Part shown: positions 29,632 through 34,800 of the stretch, piece after piece
Layout of the letters: the number at the start of each line of letters is the position of its first letter
How positions within the stretch are numbered: position 1 is the stretch's first letter
DNA from: JACNIZ01 sp964344765
GTDB taxonomy: Bacteria; Planctomycetota; UBA1135
NCBI GenBank assembly: GCA_964344765.1
Contig: CAYFOM010000042.1
Coordinates: 1 to 34,800 of the forward strand
DNA: 34,800 nt
Direction: 5' to 3'
Made by a program: the position numbers and the translations under genes
Notes under the pieces: generated by a model
What the model was told of the DNA's origin: nothing
The model's database searches: none
Seen by the model: only the letters and a program-made list of their open reading frames with translations

Positions 29632-31155
29632 ATGAAATTCATCCCCTTCCTGTCTCTCCCCTTTTTGCTTATGGCCGATTGGGCCAACGCACAATCTCCC
29701 CACGTCATACGCACCCACACACAGGGTCCAGATTCTGGCCTCTTCGCAGCGCCAGCCGGTGACTTGGATCAGGATGGGTTCTCGGATTACATTAAGAATT
29801 CCGATGAGTTTGCCATTGCATATTCAGGCTTCGATGGTTCTGTAATCCGCACCTTCACTGCGACCACCGATGCATCCGGTAACGCCCGCGTGGGTCGTAT
29901 CGTCTGCCTTGGCGACGTTACCGGCGATCACATTCCAGATTTTGCCTGGAGCAACACAGGCTTTGACACTTTGTTCCGTCCGAACGCTGGCATTGTGGAG
30001 GTTGTTTCCGGCGCCAATGGCAACATTTTGTGGCAGGACGCTGGTCCTGCAGCCGAGTCCTACTGGGGTTACTCGCTGGCCAATGTCGGCGATATCAATT
30101 GCGATGGAAAAGATGACTTGCTAATCGGCTCCAGTTCAGTCAATGGCGGCGTCGGTCAGGTCACGATCTACTCTGGATCTAACGGTTCGGTTTTGGCAAA
30201 CCACCTCGGCTCGGATATGAGCGATATGCGATTCGGGCACGCAGCTTCCGGCGTCGGCGATATCAACGGCGATGGCTGCGACGACTACATCATCGGTGCC
30301 TACGCCGATTCCGCAGGTGGAACGGAAGCCGGCATGGCGAGGGTATATTCCGGAGCGGACCGCTCGACCATTTATGAATACCTTGGCGGAGCAGCCGATG
30401 ACTGGTTTGGCATCGGCGTAAGCGGCGGAATGGATGCCAACGGAGACGGTACGCCCGACTTCATCGTCAAGTCGTATCGAGGTTCCATTCACGGGAACCA
30501 AGACGCGGTTTATGTTTATTCCGGAGTGGATGGAAGCCTGATGTGGCAGTTGGATTTCTCCGGCTTGTTCGCCACCGCCGGTAGTCCGCGCTTCGTTGGC
30601 GACATCAATGGCGATGGCTATGACGACATTGCAATTTGTGAAGGATCTTGGGATGAAATGAACATTCACTCCGGACTCGATGGATCTGTGCTCTATCTCC
30701 TCACGGATACCGCATCCAACCTCAATGGTCCGCCAGCGCCACTAGGCGACGTCGATGGTGACGGCAACGACGACTTCGTGCTCACCGGTCACGACGATGA
30801 CATGTACGCATTCATCAAGGTTTATGGAAGTGGGCTGACTGACCACAGCTTAGGCTTGCTTTGCACAGACCCGTTCCTGGCTGGAACCACCGTACTCTCG
30901 ATGTGCTTCGGCTTCGTTTCCGGTCAAACCGTCAAACTGTTCGTCGGCACAGGCCACGGTCGCCACTTTGATCCGGTACACGGCACCTACGATTTGATCA
31001 ATCCGGTGCTCGCCGCGCAAGACGCAACCAACCTCAACGGCACTGCACGATTCAATACATTCATCCAACCGCAATACCTCGGCTGGGCGATTTACCTGCA
31101 AGCCGGCGACGCATTGGGCAACCGTTCGAACGTGGTTTACCGCGTGATTCAGTAA
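29632..31155 (+). CDS. Secreted FG-GAP beta-propeller protein 5 (family B)
   Basis: 507 residues, a tandem paralogue of protein 4 that aligns along its whole length. The signal peptide (MKFIPFLSLPFLLMADWANA) is almost the same even at the DNA level. Seven Ca-binding blades: GDLDQDGFSD, GDVTGDHIPD, GDINCDGKDD, GDINGDGCDD, GMDANGDGTPD, GDINGDGYDD and GDVDGDGNDD. Two loops gained a Cys (GDINCDG, GDINGDGC) that protein 4 lacks. The C-terminal family-B domain keeps CTDPF, GHGRHFDPVHGTYDLINP and GWAIYLQAGDALGNRSNVV. Divergence is concentrated between blades and in exposed positions. A secreted binding protein is likely, with the pair perhaps differing in ligand. Confidence 0.9.
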   Translation: MKFIPFLSLPFLLMADWANAQSPHVIRTHTQGPDSGLFAAPAGDLDQDGFSDYIKNSDEFAIAYSGFDGSVIRTFTATTDASGNARVGRIVCLGDVTGDHIPDFAWSNTGFDTLFRPNAGIVEVVSGANGNILWQDAGPAAESYWGYSLANVGDINCDGKDDLLIGSSSVNGGVGQVTIYSGSNGSVLANHLGSDMSDMRFGHAASGVGDINGDGCDDYIIGAYADSAGGTEAGMARVYSGADRSTIYEYLGGAADDWFGIGVSGGMDANGDGTPDFIVKSYRGSIHGNQDAVYVYSGVDGSLMWQLDFSGLFATAGSPRFVGDINGDGYDDIAICEGSWDEMNIHSGLDGSVLYLLTDTASNLNGPPAPLGDVDGDGNDDFVLTGHDDDMYAFIKVYGSGLTDHSLGLLCTDPFLAGTTVLSMCFGFVSGQTVKLFVGTGHGRHFDPVHGTYDLINPVLAAQDATNLNGTARFNTFIQPQYLGWAIYLQAGDALGNRSNVVYRVIQ

Positions 31156-31161
31156 TGCTAG

Positions 31162-31192
31162 CCGCTTAGTGCTTGGACTGATACTGAAGCGG
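31162..31192 (+). terminator. Candidate terminator of FG-GAP gene 5
   Basis: CCGCTTAGT (31162-31170) can pair with ACTGAAGCGG (31183-31192), leaving one bulged G, followed by TCCGTTTCCTT. The tail is only moderately T-rich. It starts 7 bases after the gene. Confidence 0.4.
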
Positions 31193-31252
31193 TCCGTTTC
31201 CTTGGCGCTCGAGTTTGTAAATGTTCCCTTTGGAAGATCAACTACTCGGACG

Positions 31253-31285
31253 CTCAAGCTTTTGCGCGATGACCGCGCGGTTGAG
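31253..31285. repeat. Nested hairpin
   Basis: Outer arms CTCAA (31253-31257) and TTGAG (31281-31285) enclose inner arms GCGCG (31264-31268) and CGCGC (31274-31278) around a 5-base loop, with an asymmetric internal loop. Confidence 0.4.
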
Positions 31286-31383
31286 TGCTTGGTCAGGAAT
31301 TACGCTTCGCTCCTTCGCGCGTATTTGTTGGCATGACTTTCAGGGTTGAGGTCACGAGCCCCCGTCATGAAAAATGCAGCCAA

Positions 31384-31412
31384 TGTGGATAAAGGAAGAT
31401 TGCTTATCCACC
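31384..31412. repeat. Inverted pair of DnaA-box-like sequences
   Basis: TGTGGATAA (31384-31392) is the exact complement of the consensus DnaA box TTATCCACA. TTATCCACC (31404-31412) is an 8/9 match on the plus strand. The spacer is 11 bases. Together they can also form an 8-pair hairpin. No further boxes and no strongly AT-rich stretch were seen nearby, so this alone is not evidence of an origin. Confidence 0.35.
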
Positions 31413-31741
31413 ACTTCAGGGAATTGTCGTTCAACCCTCCGCTTTCCCGCTCCCCAAGCCGACGAGCATGGAGCTCCAGTGAATGGCGGCGCGGTGAGCC
31501 AGAATATTCAACTCGGCGACGTCGACTCAATGAATCAAACGAAGTGTTGCTATTTAGATGACTCGAAGAATAGGTGGAAATCTTTTCAGTTGGAGCGGAA
31601 TAGGAATATACCCCCTACTCCCCAAGGGTCGGGATCTGCGTGAAGGAAAACCCTTCTTCCTCCGCAATGCTCCATCGGATCAACACAACGTCCCGTACTC
31701 CCCCAAATCCAATGAGACGGTTCTTTTCCCAAGCCATAACC

Positions 31742-34700
31742 ATGTGCAAATCCTCCACCTCTCATTTCGCCAGCGGGTTGATTGCCGCGTTCGCGATCCA
31801 GTTGGGCCTTCCCCAAGTTGCGATTGGATTTCAAGCCCAAGTAGGGCCGATTGACAATCCTCGAGTCGCTCAAAGTGCTGGAGCGGAACAAACTTTTCCG
31901 GATTTGGACGCGCATAGCTTCGAAGTCGGCGACGTCCGCACCTTTCCCGACGGCACTTCGGTGCTCGGTCCGTGGTCTTATCAGGCTGGGGCCAGCGTCA
32001 TTCACGATGACTTTGTCGAGCCCGACACGGCTTCCACCAGCGACTTCAGGGCCTCTTTCATCGAAGGAAGGTCGAGTTTTGAAACGCTGAGCTGGATCGA
32101 CCAGGGCACCTGGCGCGTCCGAGTCAACGCAGCTCAGATGGCCGGTGCGTCGGGCAATCAAACGATCGAGGTGCTGGTCGACGGCGTCCGCTTGGCGAAG
32201 TTCATGCCTGGGGCGACGTACTCCGAATTTATTACCAGACCGATCCACATCGGCACCGCGGGGAACTACCAGCTCATGTTTCGTGGTTTGGGAGGCGCCC
32301 CGGACATCGCCCTACTTGACGATGTATTTCTAGAACCAATCGCTCCCTGGAGCTCCGCTTCGACTTGGAATGGGCCGGTACCCACGGGTGCGGATCACGT
32401 CAAAATTCCTGAGGGTGTTGAAGTTGCCATCGACGGCGTCTGCTTGGCCAAAAAGGTTGATGTCAATGGTGAGCTACTCGCCAGCAACGTCAACGGATCG
32501 CTGAAGACGCGCTACGTCCTCATTGCCGGAACCGCTGCAAAGTTCGAGGTGGGAACCGAGGGTGCGCCATTCCAGCAGGTGTTCACTCTTAGCCTCAAAG
32601 GCAATAACCCCGATGCCATGGACCTACCGAGCATGAGCCCGAACACGAAAGCGCTGATGGCTATGGGCGGTGGGCAAATCGATATGCATGGACAACCGAA
32701 GACTAGCTGGTCGCGGCTCAACGCGACGGCGCTTGCGGGAGATACCGTGATCGAGGTTGAACTGGATGCGGCGGCGAATTGGCAGGCCGGAGATCAAATT
32801 GTGATTTCGGGAACCACTCACCAAAAGCCTAACGATGATTACATCGACTACGCCGAGGTCGCCACCATTAAAAGTGTGGTGGGAACCACGGTCGAGCTTG
32901 AGGCAGCGCTGGTGAATACTCACAACGGCCAGAACACGACCTTAAATCTGACTCATGCCAATCTCGGCACCCAGTGGATACCAGAGCAGCGCGCCGAAGT
33001 GGGAATGCTGACCCACAACGTGAAGGTTCAAGGGGTGATGACCCAAGATCATCGAGCCTTTGGCGGCCACATCATGCTGATGAGGGATCCAAGCAACCCA
33101 GCGAGCATCGCCGGCCGCGGTAGGTTCTCGGGTGTTGAGCTTTACCAGATGGGTCAGATGGGCCACATGGGTCGCTACCCGATTCACTGGCACCTCGTAG
33201 CAGATCAAGGGGCCGGTCAATATTTCCGTGATTCCAGTGTTCACGAGTCCTTTAACCGGGCCATTACGATTCACGGCACGGAATCCGTGGAAGTGGAAAA
33301 CAACGTGGCCTATCGCCACATCGGCCATGGGATTTTTCTTGAGGATGGGGCCGAGCGCTTCAACAAGATTAATTACAACTTGGCGCTGTCTACCCTAAGG
33401 CCCGACCCGAACTTGGAATTCCTCCCCGGGCTTAACTATGTGCCGTTGCTGGAATCGGATCACATCTTTTCTACGGGACCTGGGATTCAGAATAGGTCTC
33501 CCTCGACGTATTGGATTGCGAATCCAAACAATGAGTTCCGTGGCAACGTCGCGGCGGGTACCGAAGGGACGGGTTATTGGTTTGCACTTCCCGAGGCTGT
33601 GCTGTTGCCGTCAGGTGACATGCCGTACTTCCAGAATGCGAACATCGATCCGTTAACCGAAAACCTGGGCGTGTTTGAAGACAACTCTTGTCACAGCTCC
33701 TACACCGGATTGGATCTGAACGATGGACTCGATTTCGACACCGAGGAGCTCATTCCGAACAAAGACTGGTTGCCCACCTCACCTGCGACGATTCAAAACT
33801 TCACCGCTTGGGCATGCGGAGGTGGAATTTACACCGGTGAAGGCCACGGCGAAATCACTTTCGACAACGCCATGTTGCTGGATAACACTTCGGCGCTGGA
33901 CTTTGCCGGCTATCACCTGGTCACCAATTCGGTCATCGTCGGCGATTCTGGTTTGGGGCTGTTCACACCGATTAGTGGCGAACGTTTTGCGTTGCGCCTC
34001 TATCACAACTTTAAGTTGACCGACTCCTTAGTGACGGGATTCAATGCTGCGCAAAGTTCGCTTTTGATCAATAACGGCGGCGCGCAAAAGCATCTGAACA
34101 CCAACTTCGAGGGTGTGCAGTTCGACGCGGTTTCGACCGTCAAGGAACCGTGGATGCCCAACTTCCTTGATGCGGAATATCAAGGCATCGATTCGCGAAA
34201 GTGGGGTGTTTCGATCCGCGATTTGGATGGCAGCCTGACCGGAATTCCGGGCTACTCGATCATCGGCGCTCACGAAATGATGTACATCGACCTGACTGCC
34301 ACTCCTGGCTTCAGCGAGGATGTGCCGGGGATTTCCTACCCTGTAAACTCCCCCTCATTGCTATTCCTGTCGCCGTTCACGTTCGGACACCTGCGGCTGA
34401 CCTACCTGAACCAACACGACAACCCCACCTTCGATCCGCCTCTGCTGGCAGTTTCTCGCGTGCACACACATGGTTGGTTCCCAACCTTCCCGATGGACTG
34501 GGTCAGTTCTATGGGCACGGTTGACCCCACCGACAAAAAGCTTCAGCTACCCCTGATTCTAGATCGAGACGTCTTCCCTGCGCCGTTCGACGATCCCGCG
34601 TACCTACCGATGGATGACTTCCAGTATGAGATCGACTGGTCCACCGCCCGCTGGGACAAGCCGGTGGATGGCTACGTCGAACTTAAGTTGGACGACACCA

Positions 34701-34800
34701 TGGACTTGACCGACCGCGTTGTTGTGTCGTTCACTGGTCTGCAAGGCATGGGCTTCACCCCCGAAAACCGCAAATCCCCTAAAGTTACATTTGGCGCAGA
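31742..34800 (+). CDS. Large secreted G8-domain/beta-helix protein, CEMIP/TMEM2-like (3' end outside window)
   Basis: The frame is open from 31667 to the right edge, giving at least 1019 residues from the ATG at 31742; ATG 31712 is a close alternative and neither has a Shine-Dalgarno. A signal peptide (hydrophobic about 10-28) leads to a beta-sandwich-like region (about 65-200) with RVRVNAAQMAG and IALLDDVFLEP. A G8 domain (about 203-288) begins WSSASTWNGPVPTGADHVKI. After it comes the conserved block YPIHWHLVAD (from 479), SSVHESFNRAITIHGTESV, VAYRHIGHGIFLEDGAE and further beta-helix turns. This order matches the hyaluronan-degrading animal proteins CEMIP and TMEM2 and the related PKHD1L1. 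Secreted glycan binding or cleavage is inferred. Confidence 0.8.
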   Translation, partial: MCKSSTSHFASGLIAAFAIQLGLPQVAIGFQAQVGPIDNPRVAQSAGAEQTFPDLDAHSFEVGDVRTFPDGTSVLGPWSYQAGASVIHDDFVEPDTASTSDFRASFIEGRSSFETLSWIDQGTWRVRVNAAQMAGASGNQTIEVLVDGVRLAKFMPGATYSEFITRPIHIGTAGNYQLMFRGLGGAPDIALLDDVFLEPIAPWSSASTWNGPVPTGADHVKIPEGVEVAIDGVCLAKKVDVNGELLASNVNGSLKTRYVLIAGTAAKFEVGTEGAPFQQVFTLSLKGNNPDAMDLPSMSPNTKALMAMGGGQIDMHGQPKTSWSRLNATALAGDTVIEVELDAAANWQAGDQIVISGTTHQKPNDDYIDYAEVATIKSVVGTTVELEAALVNTHNGQNTTLNLTHANLGTQWIPEQRAEVGMLTHNVKVQGVMTQDHRAFGGHIMLMRDPSNPASIAGRGRFSGVELYQMGQMGHMGRYPIHWHLVADQGAGQYFRDSSVHESFNRAITIHGTESVEVENNVAYRHIGHGIFLEDGAERFNKINYNLALSTLRPDPNLEFLPGLNYVPLLESDHIFSTGPGIQNRSPSTYWIANPNNEFRGNVAAGTEGTGYWFALPEAVLLPSGDMPYFQNANIDPLTENLGVFEDNSCHSSYTGLDLNDGLDFDTEELIPNKDWLPTSPATIQNFTAWACGGGIYTGEGHGEITFDNAMLLDNTSALDFAGYHLVTNSVIVGDSGLGLFTPISGERFALRLYHNFKLTDSLVTGFNAAQSSLLINNGGAQKHLNTNFEGVQFDAVSTVKEPWMPNFLDAEYQGIDSRKWGVSIRDLDGSLTGIPGYSIIGAHEMMYIDLTATPGFSEDVPGISYPVNSPSLLFLSPFTFGHLRLTYLNQHDNPTFDPPLLAVSRVHTHGWFPTFPMDWVSSMGTVDPTDKKLQLPLILDRDVFPAPFDDPAYLPMDDFQYEIDWSTARWDKPVDGYVELKLDDTMDLTDRVVVSFTGLQGMGFTPENRKSPKVTFGA

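Larger units (their letters stand above)
31156..31741. other. Non-coding stretch rich in inverted repeats
   Basis: About 586 bases with no convincing gene; the short frames present on both strands have unlikely composition. Structure is dense: CATGAC (31332-31337)/GTCATG (31364-31369), AGGGTTGA (31342-31349)/TCAACCCT (31431-31438), and two inverted DnaA-box-like sequences inside the latter pair. The region could be a structured RNA, a relic of a mobile element or a protein-binding region. See the separate hairpin and DnaA-box entries. Confidence 0.45.

Noticed and set aside
30136..30669. 177-residue minus-strand frame
   Set aside because: Antisense shadow of FG-GAP gene 5.
31300..31345. tmRNA-like tag reading ANKYARRSEA on the minus strand
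   Set aside because: No tRNA-like ends, no conserved 5' tmRNA sequence and no T arm at the right distance.
31384..31412. Replication origin
   Set aside because: Only two DnaA-like boxes, no AT-rich unwinding stretch and no dnaA/dnaN nearby; kept only as a repeat and a finding.
31590..31650. IPTLGE phrase on the minus strand resembling an IPTL-CTERM sorting signal
   Set aside because: A stop follows directly, there is no hydrophobic helix or basic end, and no upstream gene in frame.
1..34800. CRISPR arrays, tRNA or rRNA genes, intact insertion sequences
   Set aside because: Read for on both strands; no regularly spaced repeats, tRNA cloverleaf, rRNA sequence or transposase was recognised.

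Overview
This window looks like a chromosome segment of a free-living, probably marine or aquatic bacterium with a large secretome. The best fit is Planctomycetota; Lentisphaerota or Verrucomicrobiota are alternatives. The case rests on gene content: a formylglycine sulfatase, a GH95-type fucosidase, a GH99/GH71-like hydrolase, a MauG-type cytochrome c peroxidase, a G8/beta-helix protein and five secreted FG-GAP propellers. No rRNA, tRNA, CRISPR array or intact insertion sequence was seen.

Layout. 1-3.1 kb: the end of an unknown gene, a secreted beta-helix gene cut by one in-frame TAG, a lipoprotein and a small membrane protein, closely packed. 3.1-7.8 kb: a GNAT gene facing a small acidic protein, then a flavoprotein disulfide reductase, a CPBP membrane protease, a small membrane protein, an ADPRM-like phosphoesterase lipoprotein and a second GNAT. 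7.8-10.3 kb (minus): GH99-like hydrolase followed by a dihaem peroxidase. 10.4-16.9 kb: FG-GAP protein 1, rsgA, a sulfatase overlapping rsgA, a small Cys4 protein and FG-GAP protein 2. 17-19.6 kb (minus): AAA-type ATPase and a secreted protein, divergent from a hypothetical gene across a perfect palindrome. 20.4-24.6 kb: FG-GAP protein 3 converging on a GH95 alpha-L-fucosidase. 24.5-27.9 kb: an ArsR-like regulator divergent from the fucosidase, an aspartic protease and a CAP-domain protein. 27.9-31.2 kb: tandem FG-GAP proteins 4 and 5. 31.2-31.7 kb: a non-coding stretch rich in inverted repeats. From about 31.74 kb: a large G8-domain/beta-helix protein that runs off the right edge with no stop.

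How the genes fit together. Most products carry a signal peptide or lipobox, and several act on glycans (sulfatase, fucosidase, GH99-like, beta-helix, CEMIP/TMEM2-like G8 protein). A loosely organised programme for sulfated or fucosylated polysaccharides is a reasonable inference, but the genes do not form one operon and no SusC/SusD pair is present. The FG-GAP proteins fall into two families: A (genes 1, 2, 3; degenerate seventh blade, shared C-terminal domain) and B (genes 4, 5; tandem duplicates with a different C-terminal domain).

Most notable signals: the amber codon in the beta-helix gene; a promoter-like footprint shared by the two family-B genes; several start codons only 5-6 nt from a -10-like hexamer, suggesting leaderless mRNAs; strong Shine-Dalgarno sequences that place two starts at TTG codons; the palindrome upstream of the ATPase; and the structured gap at 31.2-31.7 kb. 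All functional calls come from reading motifs by eye, with no database search.
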